Source: Massilia rubra (lineage in GTDB: Bacteria > Pseudomonadota > Gammaproteobacteria > Burkholderiales > Burkholderiaceae_D). Taken from it: a stretch of 64,000 nucleotides of DNA. The stretch lies in NCBI RefSeq assembly GCF_011682065.1, contig NZ_VUYU01000034.1, positions 1 to 64,000 on the forward strand, given 5' to 3'. Shown here piece after piece: positions 43,945 through 52,017 of the stretch (position 1 is the first letter of the stretch; every line of letters starts with the position of its first letter). The notes under the pieces are model-generated. The model saw only the letters and a list, made by a program, of their open reading frames with translations. It was not told where the DNA came from and did no database searches. A program made the translations under genes and the position numbers.

Positions 43945-44110
43945 GAATCGTGTTTGTCGGTGGCGACACCGTTTTCGCAGACGGCGCATCCGTTATGAAC
44001 GGCGAGCCGACATCCACCATGCCTTTCTTTCGCTTGCCTGCTCACTCATCTGTTGGAGGTATGTCGGGAGGATTTGTTGGGCGCTCTTAAAAGACAGTGC
44101 AAGCGATTGA
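43945..44110 (+). mobile_element. IS5-type transposase C-terminal remnant
   Basis: Plus-strand codons just past the IS66 end read CRWRHRFRRRRIRYERRADI HHAFLSLACSLICWRYVG and stop at 44108-44110. The RYExRADIHxAFLxLAxxLICW pattern is the end of IS5-type DDE transposases. The IS66 element seems to have inserted into or next to this older element. No inverted repeats remain. The 272 bases from 44111 to 44382 show no gene and hold the upstream region of the beta-helix gene. Confidence 0.65.
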
Positions 44111-44382
44111 ATTTGTCTCAATTCGCGTTCAAAAAAACAAGGTTCTCCGATTAGAACTTCGCCGCGTGACAGTGCCACCCTGCCCGGCCGCACGCATCGT
44201 TTCCCGCGCTACCCCAGGCATTCTCGGAAGAAAAAGAAATTCCAAAAGGCCAAAACGCAAGAAAACGAAATGTCCTTGTTCTTTCGAATTAACGAGAATA
44301 AGATGGGCGCAGATTGCATGACGGACCGACAAGTCCGGCTGCAATCACCCCCACCTAGCGGTTCCAACCTGGAGAATGCCTG

Positions 44383-45858
44383 ATGAAGCGTGCCCATATC
44401 GCCGTACTACAACTGACTTGCCTGGCCATGATCGGCCACACCGGCGCAGCCTGCGCCGCCACCATCACCGTCGGTCCCGGACAGTCGATCCAGAACGCGG
44501 TCAACACGGCGATCGCCGGCGACACCGTGCGCGTGCTGGCTGGCACCTATACGCAAAAAGTGAAACTGGCCGACAAGAACGGCAGCGCGGGCAACTTCAT
44601 CACCGTCAAGGGCGACCCCGGCGTACTCCTCAGCGGAACCGGACTGGTGCCGAGCGACCGCGAAGGCTTGATCACGATTACCAATTCGAACTATGTGCGC
44701 GTGGAAGGCTTTGACGTTGCCAACTTCATCACCGGCGCGTCGGCAACACCGGTTGGCATCCTGGTCGAAGGCAAGGGATCGAACATTCAGATCGTCAACA
44801 ACAAGATCCACAACATCAAGCACACCAGCACCTGCAAGGAGCCCTGCTCGGTCGGGGCGCACGGGCTGGCCGTGTTCGGCACGCACGCCAGCGGCATTAC
44901 CGATCTGCTGGTGCAAGGCAACGAGGTGTACCAGAACGTGTTGCAGGCGAGCGAAGCGCTGGTGATCAACGGCAATGTGGACCGCTTCGAAGTATTGTCG
45001 AACAACGTGCACGACAATAACAACATCGGTTTCGATTTCATCGGCTACGAAGGCGAATGCGGCGGGTGCGGCGAGAACGACCGGGTCCGCAACGGCATCG
45101 TGCGCGGCAATACGGCGAAGAACAATTCGAGCAAGAAGAATCCCTGGTACGCCAACGTCGGCTCGGCCGGCGGGTTTTACGTCGATGGTGGCCGCAACAT
45201 CATTTTCGACCGGAATATTTCGACGGGAAATGACATCGGCTTCGAGTTCGCCAGCGAGCACAAAGGCAAGGCCACCGAGGATATCCTGATGATGAATAAC
45301 GTCATCTATAACAACCGCGAAGCGGGCTTGTCGCTGGGCGGTTACTCGACCTCGGCAGGCGCCTCGCGCCGCATTCAGGTGCACAACAATTCCTTCTACA
45401 AGAACCAGGGCTGGGGCACCGAACTGCTGTTCCAGTACAAGGTGACCGACAGCCGCTTCAGCAATAACATCTTCTTCGGCGAAAACAGCGCGGAAGAAGC
45501 GTACGAAATTTCCGGCAGCGGCAACAGTAACAATGTGTGGGGCAAGAATATTTGGTGGGGAACCAGCACGGCAGCGTCATCGCTTCCCGGCACGAAGGTG
45601 GTTGCCGATCCAAAGTTCGTGGCGCCCGCGACCGGCAACCTCAAGCTCCAGGCCGCCTCGCCCGCCATCAATGCCGGCGCCGTGACGGCGGCCGTGACGA
45701 ACTGGAGCTCCCCGCTGTGGACACGCTACTTTCCGTCAGGCGTGATTGCGGTCAACGGCGTGGCCGATATCGATGGGCAAGCGCGCACCGAAGGCGCAAT
45801 CGACCTGGGCGCGGATGAATTCGGCAGCGCCGCGATACCGTCCGGGGCGCCGCGCTAA
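44383..45858 (+). CDS. Secreted right-handed beta-helix protein (polysaccharide-lyase-like)
   Basis: The 491-residue protein has a signal peptide (IAVLQLTCLAMIGHTGAACAA) and then TITVGPGQSIQNAVNTAIAG DTVRVLAGTYTQKV, the DUF1565/pectate-lyase-like opening. Repeated short strands with Asn ladders follow (QIVNNKIHNIKH, LLVQGNEVYQNV, FEVLSNNVHDNNNIGFDF, IIFDRNISTGNDIGFEFASE), the mark of parallel beta-helix folds. A Cys-rich loop (GECGGCGEND) lies near residue 225. The end PAINAGA...DIDGQART EGAIDLGADEF is the common 'choice' terminus of such proteins. Polysaccharide binding or cleavage outside the cell is likely; the exact lyase family is not clear. Confidence 0.8.
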   Translation: MKRAHIAVLQLTCLAMIGHTGAACAATITVGPGQSIQNAVNTAIAGDTVRVLAGTYTQKVKLADKNGSAGNFITVKGDPGVLLSGTGLVPSDREGLITITNSNYVRVEGFDVANFITGASATPVGILVEGKGSNIQIVNNKIHNIKHTSTCKEPCSVGAHGLAVFGTHASGITDLLVQGNEVYQNVLQASEALVINGNVDRFEVLSNNVHDNNNIGFDFIGYEGECGGCGENDRVRNGIVRGNTAKNNSSKKNPWYANVGSAGGFYVDGGRNIIFDRNISTGNDIGFEFASEHKGKATEDILMMNNVIYNNREAGLSLGGYSTSAGASRRIQVHNNSFYKNQGWGTELLFQYKVTDSRFSNNIFFGENSAEEAYEISGSGNSNNVWGKNIWWGTSTAASSLPGTKVVADPKFVAPATGNLKLQAASPAINAGAVTAAVTNWSSPLWTRYFPSGVIAVNGVADIDGQARTEGAIDLGADEFGSAAIPSGAPR

Positions 45859-45866
45859 AGCGGGCC

Positions 45867-45891
45867 GAGGCCGTCGCCTGGCGATGGCCTC
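45867..45891. terminator. Hairpin between convergent genes, likely bidirectional terminator
   Basis: GAGGCCGTCGC-CTG-GCGATGGCCTC pairs at 10 of 11 positions with a 3-nt loop (the one non-Watson-Crick pair is G-T). It lies exactly between the stops of two converging genes. The flanking T-runs are weak, so termination efficiency is uncertain. Confidence 0.5.
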
Positions 45892-45898
45892 TCGTTGC

Positions 45899-46636
45899 TT
45901 ACAGCTTGGTGTTACCGCGGTACCAGTCGCTGCCGACCCGGCGCAGGTCGGCCGTTTGCACCGACCCGAGCGCGCCCGAACCGCTACGGCTCTCGTCGAT
46001 ACTCTGGATGTTATCGATCGCCACGGTTTCATCGCGGTTATATACCGTGTTATGCAGCAGCACCGTGCCCTTGTTCCAGTCGACGCTGGTCAGGGTGCCC
46101 TGCTCGATACGGAAATTGCTCGCTCCGTACGGCAGATAAATCATCAGGTATTTCCCTTTCTGGATCTGCAGCAGCTGGCGCCGGATCTGCTCTTTCCAGC
46201 CGTCGAACGGCTGGTCGGCATCGAGGTTGGCGCTTTCTTTTTTACTCCACTCGTCGGCCGTCGACAGCATGGCCGCGTATTTGGCGCGGTCGAGCGAGTG
46301 CAGCACTTCATCGGCGATGCGGACCTGCTCCGTGTAAGGCAGAAACTTGGGAATCTTGAATTCGTCACGCAACTGCTCGGTGCGCACGATGTAATCGGCG
46401 TGCGTGCTAAACGTGGGCAAGGCTTCTCCCAGCCGCGTACGCTCCTGTTCGATCCAGATTTCGGCTTCGTCCGCGATCTGCTCGAATTTATCGGTGCCGG
46501 CATCGAACAAGACGCGGTCCGCGATCTCCACCTTCAGATCGTAAGGATAATCTTCCGGAATACTGAATTCCTCGCACCACTTGGCCGATTGCGCCACAAA
46601 ATCGGATACCGACAGATCGAACGGATTGATATTCAT
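45899..46636 (-). CDS. Uncharacterised protein
   Basis: The 245-residue protein starts at the second ATG (46636), which lies 7 bases from a GGAGAG site; an ATG two codons earlier is too close. Two related helical units recur: WCEEFSIPEDYPYDLKVEIA DRVLFDAG and LRDEFKIPKFLPYTEQVRIA DEVLHSLD, an internal duplication. The C-terminal third is strand-rich (GKYLMIYLPYGASNFRIEQG) and may form a small barrel. No family is recognised. Confidence 0.55.
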   Translation of the reverse strand: MNINPFDLSVSDFVAQSAKWCEEFSIPEDYPYDLKVEIADRVLFDAGTDKFEQIADEAEIWIEQERTRLGEALPTFSTHADYIVRTEQLRDEFKIPKFLPYTEQVRIADEVLHSLDRAKYAAMLSTADEWSKKESANLDADQPFDGWKEQIRRQLLQIQKGKYLMIYLPYGASNFRIEQGTLTSVDWNKGTVLLHNTVYNRDETVAIDNIQSIDESRSGSGALGSVQTADLRRVGSDWYRGNTKL

Positions 46637-46848
46637 ATACATGCTCTCCAGTGATTGGTGTGAGTGTCATTTCCTACCCTAACCCTGAGTAACGCCGGGC
46701 TGATGGATCAGCCTCTTGCCTGCATGACGATATGGCGCGGATCGCGCTGTCTTACATTCAATCTTACGCTCCAATTAACAATAAAACAAAGGCAATATCG
46801 AAATGAATGGCCAGCGGTTACAATCACCCCACCTGCATGGAGAAACCG

Positions 46849-47631
46849 ATGAAACCGACCTGGACGCTGTGCCTTCTGGCCCTGGCCCTGACACCTGCGA
46901 TGGCCACCGAAATCGCCTCGCCGTCCGGCGGATGGAACCGCTCGGGCCTGGTCGACAAGAGCGAGCAAGCCGCCATGGCCTACCCGAACTCCCCGATCGA
47001 CCGGGGCGCGCAGAGCAAGCGCAGCATGATCAAGGGCCATATCGCGGCAGCGGCCGGCAAGCGCGCGCCGCACCAGTTGGTGGTCAACGGCAATCCGCTG
47101 CGCCTGCTGACCGACGAGCAGGGCCACTACGCGCGCCCCTACCTGTTCGGCGCCGGCTCGAACAGTGTCGAAGTCAAATCGCCGCAGGGCAAGTCGCTCA
47201 GGCGCGTGCAGTTCTACGAAACCAACTCGGGCCGCCCCCTGCCCGGCCTGCGCGTGATCTGCGCCTGGGACGACACCGAAGCCGAGATCGACCTGCACAT
47301 CGTCACGCCGGACGGCCAGCATGCCTACTTTGGCCATCCGGTGCTGACCAACGGCGGCGGCCTCGACGTCGACAGCGTGGACGGCCCCGGTCCCGAGATG
47401 TACACCATGACCGCGCCCTTGCGCGGCAACTATCACGTGTACATCAATTACTGGGGCAAGCTGGGCGCGAACGGCTATCACTTCGACGAAACCAAGCGCC
47501 AGATGGAAATGATCACCGCGCGCGTGACCTTGGTGTACAACGAAAACACCCCGCGCGAAAAACGCGAAGAGTTCGTGCTGCCGATGCGCAGCATCGGTGA
47601 GCTGACCCTGGTCAAATCGTTCACCTTCTGA
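46849..47631 (+). CDS. DUF2135 (YfaP-like) exported protein
   Basis: The 260-residue protein from ATG 46849 (after GGAG) has a signal peptide (WTLCLLALALTPAMA). The second half carries VICAWDDTEAEIDLHIVTPD GQHAYFGHPVLTNGGGLDVD and GPGPEMYTM, the DUF2135 core, with Asp residues resembling a calcium-binding loop. NYHVYINYWG follows. DUF2135 proteins are periplasmic or surface proteins, often in clusters with von Willebrand-type and membrane proteins. The next gene, 63 bases on, is a membrane protein on the same strand and may be a partner. Confidence 0.75.
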   Translation: MKPTWTLCLLALALTPAMATEIASPSGGWNRSGLVDKSEQAAMAYPNSPIDRGAQSKRSMIKGHIAAAAGKRAPHQLVVNGNPLRLLTDEQGHYARPYLFGAGSNSVEVKSPQGKSLRRVQFYETNSGRPLPGLRVICAWDDTEAEIDLHIVTPDGQHAYFGHPVLTNGGGLDVDSVDGPGPEMYTMTAPLRGNYHVYINYWGKLGANGYHFDETKRQMEMITARVTLVYNENTPREKREEFVLPMRSIGELTLVKSFTF

Positions 47632-47694
47632 CGCTCGGGCGGGCGCCGCGCCACCGGTAACCTATACTCGCGGTTTCTCTATTTCGGACAATCC

Positions 47695-48576
47695 ATGTGG
47701 AAACAGGCGTATCGGCGCTGGTCGGCTGGCTTGCGCGAAGCAGTCGCGTGCATCGGGATGGGCTTGCGCGACGCGCGCCACGCCGGCCTGTGGTGGCGCG
47801 CATCGCTGTGGTGCCCGGCGCCGACCTTGCTGTGTCTCTGGCTGTACTACCACTACCATGCGTTTTTCTTCAAGCTGGCGGGGCGGGCCGGTGTGTTCGC
47901 CCTGTTCGGCGGGCTGACCCTGCTGGACGGCGGCCTGGGCATGGGGAGCGGCGGGGGTGGCGGGCAAGGCAAGGGCTACGCCGATATCATGGGCGACATC
48001 GCGCGTTTGCTGCGCGACCTGGTCAAATTCGTCATGGACCTCGGACTATTCCTGCAGTTTCTCCTTGCCGCACTGGCCATGGCGGGCTTCTTTTATGTGC
48101 TGCTGTTCGCCTTCGCCAACCTGACCACGGTCACCTTGCCGCTGCGCTGGCTGTTGCTGCGGCGCGCCCAGCGGGTCGCCCACACGCGCTATACCGGATG
48201 GCAACCGAGGCCCTTGCCCACGCTGCCACGCCTGTCCGCATGGCAATGGACGCGCAAGATCCTCAAACTCATGCTGTCCCTGCTCGTTCCCCTGTGGTCG
48301 CTGTACGTGGTCTTGCGCTTCGTGCTCGAGTTCAACGTGCGGCTGATGTACTTGCTTGCCGCCGAGGGCGTACTCGACCCGCAGCAGCGGCGCGCGCTGA
48401 TGCATGCCCAAGGCCCCGCCATCACCATGCTGGGCCTGATCCTGTGCGTGCTGATGCTGGTGCCCTTGGTTAACCTGCTGATGCCGGCACTGCTGTGCAG
48501 CAGCGTCTGTCACCTGCAGCGGCGCGGGTGGATCGATCCCACCCAATCGCCGCCGGCGCCACCGCTTACAGCTTGA
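47695..48576 (+). CDS. Multi-pass membrane protein (EI24/CysZ-like outline)
   Basis: The 293-residue protein has about five hydrophobic segments (for example [60 protein letters not shown]). A glycine-rich cytosolic loop ([16 protein letters not shown]) lies around residue 85. The overall size and the '[20 protein letters not shown]' end recall EI24/CysZ family membrane proteins, but the match is loose. It may work with the preceding exported protein. The last 11 bases overlap the convergent DJ-1/PfpI gene. Confidence 0.55.
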   Translation: MWKQAYRRWSAGLREAVACIGMGLRDARHAGLWWRASLWCPAPTLLCLWLYYHYHAFFFKLAGRAGVFALFGGLTLLDGGLGMGSGGGGGQGKGYADIMGDIARLLRDLVKFVMDLGLFLQFLLAALAMAGFFYVLLFAFANLTTVTLPLRWLLLRRAQRVAHTRYTGWQPRPLPTLPRLSAWQWTRKILKLMLSLLVPLWSLYVVLRFVLEFNVRLMYLLAAEGVLDPQQRRALMHAQGPAITMLGLILCVLMLVPLVNLLMPALLCSSVCHLQRRGWIDPTQSPPAPPLTA

Positions 48577-49147
48577 TTTCCGTGCCCAGCAGCACGAGGA
48601 ATTGGGCCAGCCATTGCGGATGCGCGGGCCAGGCCGGCGCCGTGACGAAATTGCCATCCGTCACAGCCTGATCGACCTCGATCTGCGCGTACTCGCCGCC
48701 GGCCATGCGCACTTCCGGCGAGCACGCCGGGTAGGCCGAAATGCGCTTGCCGCGAATCACGTCGGCGGCGGCCAGCAATTGCGCGCCATGGCAGACCGCG
48801 GCGATTGGCTTGTTCGCTTGCGCGAACTGGCGCACCAGCGCGATGACCCGTTCGTTCAGGCGCAGATATTCGGGCGCGCGTCCGCCGGCAATCATCAGGG
48901 CGTCGTAATTGCCCGCCTCGGCGTCATCGAAACTGGCATTGAGCGCGAACAGATGGCCCGGTTTTTCGGTGTAGGTCTGGTCGCCTTCGAAATCATGGAT
49001 GGCGGTCTTGATCTTGTCGCCGGCCTTCTTGCCCGGACAGACCGCATGCACCGTGTGCCCCACCATCTGCAGCGCCTGGAACGGCACCATGGTTTCGTAA
49101 TCTTCCGCAAAATCGCCCGTCAAAAACAAAATCTTCTTTCCAGCCAT
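48566..49147 (-). CDS. DJ-1/PfpI family protein
   Basis: This 193-residue protein has the full DJ-1/PfpI fold. [20 protein letters not shown] carries the early conserved Glu. [20 protein letters not shown] contains the GGRAPE loop seen in PfpI relatives. [13 protein letters not shown] holds the nucleophile elbow with Cys119 and His120. Members include cysteine peptidases, deglycase-like and stress proteins; the exact activity is unsettled. It is cytosolic and monocistronic. The ATG follows AAGGAG. Confidence 0.88.
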   Translation of the reverse strand: MAGKKILFLTGDFAEDYETMVPFQALQMVGHTVHAVCPGKKAGDKIKTAIHDFEGDQTYTEKPGHLFALNASFDDAEAGNYDALMIAGGRAPEYLRLNERVIALVRQFAQANKPIAAVCHGAQLLAAADVIRGKRISAYPACSPEVRMAGGEYAQIEVDQAVTDGNFVTAPAWPAHPQWLAQFLVLLGTEIKL

Positions 49148-49197
49148 GCTTTTCTCCTTGGTGGGTGGGGTGTAACGAGGTGATGCTTGCCGTTTGC

Positions 49198-49239
49198 TTG
49201 ATTTTCAGATCTTGATTTTCAGATCTTGATTTTCAGATC
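49198..49239. repeat. Three tandem copies of a 14-bp unit
   Basis: TTGATTTTCAGATC is repeated three times without interruption, followed by a diverged fourth unit (TTAACTTTCAAAT). It lies between the DJ-1/PfpI promoter side and the 3' end of a YwqG-like gene. It is a slippage-prone microsatellite-like tract. Confidence 0.85.
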
Positions 49240-49299
49240 TTAACTTTCAAATAATACGCCGGAATCGCCAATGCGGCATTCCCGCTGGTCCGCGGCGAT

Positions 49300-50574
49300 T
49301 CAGGTGCATTGCCAGAAGTAAGCGATCGTCCTGCAAGGATGGCACTGGAAGACATAGCCGATGCCGCCGCTGCCCCACAACCACCATTCGGTCTCGTCCG
49401 TCGTCGGCAGGTAGGAATTGAGCTGCATGGCAAAACGCATGGTGCGGGCGCACGCCGGGCAATCGGGATAGTCGGCATGCTGGATCCAGACAGGAGGGCC
49501 GCCGATGCGGTGCAGGTTCCCCCCATCCCAGCTCTGCCATGTCCAGCGCGCCGGCGTGGGCGCTAGCCGCACCTCGGTCGGCGCCAGCGGATTGGCGGGA
49601 AATTTCGGAATCACCGCGCCGTGGTCGAGCGCATGCGCAAGGCCATTGTGGTCATGGCGGTAGAACAGCATGCCGCGCTCCCAGCCCAGGCAGGACAGGC
49701 ACACTTCCAGCGACAGTGCGGACGCGTCCGCGCCATGCATGCCAAAAATTGCGTACTCGGGCAAGGTCACCAGATGATGCAGCCGGCCTGCGCACAGTCC
49801 GCACGTGCCGCTGCCCACGCCACCGAAGCGATGCAGGGCGCCGTCGCCTGGCAGGGTCCAGCTCGGGTGCTGCGCGCCCGGTGCGGGATCGGCGCTGCCC
49901 TCCTCGATGTAATTTGGCGGGAAGATCAGATGCGCGCAATTGCCGGGATACAGCGGCTGGCCGGGGCCGTCGTGATCGACGCTGCGCAATAACTGGGGCA
50001 GCGGGTACCGCAAGGCCATCGTGGGATAGGCGTCGATTGCGAGCGCCAGCGCGTCGGGCCGGCGCGTTTCCAGCAAACAGTCGAATGCCTTGCGGAGCTG
50101 CTTCGGGTCTTGCGTCACCAACTGGTCGGCCAGGAAGGCGACGTCCTCCGCCTGCGCAGCACGCCAGGGCCAGTCTTCGCATGTGTGGCCCCGGTTCGGC
50201 GCCAGCGCGAACAGGCGGCCAAGATGCGCTTGCAGCGCGGGGCCGATCTGCAGGCTGGCCGCCTCGATGATCAGGTCGCACAGCTCGCGCATGTCCGGCG
50301 GCGGCGCCTGTTCCAGCACGTCGACGGTGCGCGCGGCCAGGCGGGCCAGGGCGGCTTCCGACACCACGCACAGCACCTTGTCGATCAGGTTCCTGGACCT
50401 GGGCGGCCAGGCCAGCAGCGCGTCGCCGGCGAGTTCATCGACCTCGTCGCCGGACCCATCGCGCAGCAATATCCTCAGCTGCGACACCCCGGCATCATGC
50501 CCCTCGTCCAGGAATGCCTGTATCACGTCGCGCGCGCTCACACGGCGCCCATCCAGAAACGCGTTGCCGCTCAT
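49300..50574 (-). CDS. YwqG/DUF1963-like protein with N-terminal helical domain, copy A
   Basis: The 424-residue protein has a helical N-terminal half (residues 1-190; LARLAARTVDVLEQAPPPDM and more). A strand-rich C-terminal half follows: GNCAHLIFPPNYI, HPSWTLPGDGALHRFGGVGS GTCGLCAGRLHHLVTL, CLSCLGWE, LHRIGGPPVWIQHADYPDCP ACARTMRFAMQLNS, and GGIGYVFQCHPC. The 'HRIGGxPxWxQ...PxCxxC...MxFxxQL' block follows the YwqG/DUF1963 family. Several CxxC pairs suggest zinc binding. It is a close paralogue of the next gene upstream (50615-51895), 40 bases away. The function is not known. Confidence 0.6.
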   Translation of the reverse strand: MSGNAFLDGRRVSARDVIQAFLDEGHDAGVSQLRILLRDGSGDEVDELAGDALLAWPPRSRNLIDKVLCVVSEAALARLAARTVDVLEQAPPPDMRELCDLIIEAASLQIGPALQAHLGRLFALAPNRGHTCEDWPWRAAQAEDVAFLADQLVTQDPKQLRKAFDCLLETRRPDALALAIDAYPTMALRYPLPQLLRSVDHDGPGQPLYPGNCAHLIFPPNYIEEGSADPAPGAQHPSWTLPGDGALHRFGGVGSGTCGLCAGRLHHLVTLPEYAIFGMHGADASALSLEVCLSCLGWERGMLFYRHDHNGLAHALDHGAVIPKFPANPLAPTEVRLAPTPARWTWQSWDGGNLHRIGGPPVWIQHADYPDCPACARTMRFAMQLNSYLPTTDETEWWLWGSGGIGYVFQCHPCRTIAYFWQCT

Positions 50575-50614
50575 GTTACTTCTCCCTTGTCATGGTCTCT
50601 GCCGCCATGCTGAC

Positions 50615-51895
50615 TTACGTGCATTGCCATAAAAAGCCGCTGATACGGCACGGTGCGCAGCGCAAGACGTAGCAAACGCCGCCGCTACCCCAATACCAGG
50701 TGTCGCACTTCGTCGTGGGCAGTCCCGAATCGAGCTGCATGGCGAAGTGCATCGTCTTCGCGCACGCAGGACAGTCGGGATAGTCGGCCGACTGCACCCA
50801 GGTCGGATGGCCGCCGACCCGGTGCAGGTTTTCCGCGCCGTTGGCCGGGCCCCAGCCCTGCCAGCGCCAGCGCGGCGGCGTGGACGCCAGCCGCACCTCG
50901 GCGGGCGCGAGCGCGTGCGCGGGAAAGCGTGGCGTCAGCGCGCCCTGCTCGAGCGCGCCGGGAAGACCATCGTCGCCATGCCGGTAGAACAGGACGTCGC
51001 GCTCCCAGCCCAGGCAGGACAGGCACACTTCCAGCGCTACCTCAGCCCCGGCGGCCCCGCCGGCGTCAAACAGTTGCGCTGCGGGCAGCGTAATCAGGTG
51101 ATGCAAGCGGCCGCCGCACAGTCCGCAGGCGCCGCTGCCGGCGCCGCCGAAGCGATAGCTGGCGTCGCCGGCGGGCAGCGTCCAGCTCGGGTGAGCCGGG
51201 CCCGGGCCGGCCTTGCCGTCGCCGTCGCCGTCGGACAAATAGTTTTCGGGAAAAACCAGGTGCGAACACGCTGTGCCGCACAAAGGCTGTCCGGGGCCGT
51301 CGTGGTCGACCTCGCGCAGATAGGCCAGTAGCGGTTGCGCCAGCGCCAGCGATGGGTAGGCCGCCACCGCTGCGGCCAGCGCCGCTTGCTGGCGCGTCTC
51401 GAGCAGGCAGCGCCAGGCCTTCAGGCGCGCGTGCGGATCGTCACCGGCGAGCTGGTGGCGCAGGAAAGCGATGTCCTCGTCCTGCGCGGCGCGCCATGGC
51501 CAGTTTTCGGCGTAGCTGCCCTGGTTCGGCGCCAGCGCGAACAGGCGGCCAAGCTGCGGCTGCAATGCCGGTGCGATTTGCAGGCTGGCCGCTTGCAGTA
51601 CTGCGTCGCACATCTCGGACGGCTGGTCCCGTTCCATCAGCTCGATCGCGCTCCCGGCCAGGCGCGCCAATGCCGGCGCCGACATTGCGCACAGCACGCT
51701 GTCGATCATGCTGGCCTCGTCCGGCAGCGCCGGCAGTGCCTGGTCGGCGAAGGATTCAATCTCATCGACCGGCGCCTGGCGCAGGAACAGCCCGAGCTGC
51801 TCCCAGGCCGCGCGGTAGCCGCGTGGCTGGCGGAAGGCCGCGATCAGGTCGGGAACGCTTAAGCGGCCGGCCATGGCCGATGCGTCGCTCGTCAT
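50615..51895 (-). CDS. YwqG/DUF1963-like protein with N-terminal helical domain, copy B
   Basis: The 426-residue protein starts at ATG 51895 after AAGGGA. It matches copy A across its length: MCDAVLQAASLQIAPALQPQ LGRLFALAPNQG, VDHDGPGQPLCGTACSHLVF, GSGACGLCGGRLHHLITLP, EVCLSCLGWERDVLFYRH, LHRVGGHPTWVQSADYPDCP ACAKTMHFAMQL, and CYVLRCAPC. Conserved CxxC pairs are kept in both. Two such paralogues head to tail indicate a recent duplication. It is upstream of copy A and probably in the same transcript. Confidence 0.6.
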   Translation of the reverse strand: MTSDASAMAGRLSVPDLIAAFRQPRGYRAAWEQLGLFLRQAPVDEIESFADQALPALPDEASMIDSVLCAMSAPALARLAGSAIELMERDQPSEMCDAVLQAASLQIAPALQPQLGRLFALAPNQGSYAENWPWRAAQDEDIAFLRHQLAGDDPHARLKAWRCLLETRQQAALAAAVAAYPSLALAQPLLAYLREVDHDGPGQPLCGTACSHLVFPENYLSDGDGDGKAGPGPAHPSWTLPAGDASYRFGGAGSGACGLCGGRLHHLITLPAAQLFDAGGAAGAEVALEVCLSCLGWERDVLFYRHGDDGLPGALEQGALTPRFPAHALAPAEVRLASTPPRWRWQGWGPANGAENLHRVGGHPTWVQSADYPDCPACAKTMHFAMQLDSGLPTTKCDTWYWGSGGVCYVLRCAPCRISGFLWQCT

Positions 51896-52017
51896 CGTGT
51901 TGTCCCTTAGTGGAGGATACCCATCATCGCCGATCCGCCAGCGCCTGTCGACAAGCCGCGTTACATGAAGCAAAGTGCTACAGTAAAATACAATATTCAT
52001 TCAACAGCGAGAATCCC

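Noticed and set aside
44277-44306. Promoter TTGTTC-N17-TAAGAT upstream of the beta-helix gene
   Set aside because: Both hexamers match poorly, and the AT-rich setting makes such hits likely by chance.
49198-49239. CRISPR-like repeats
   Set aside because: The copies are directly adjacent with no spacers, and too short.
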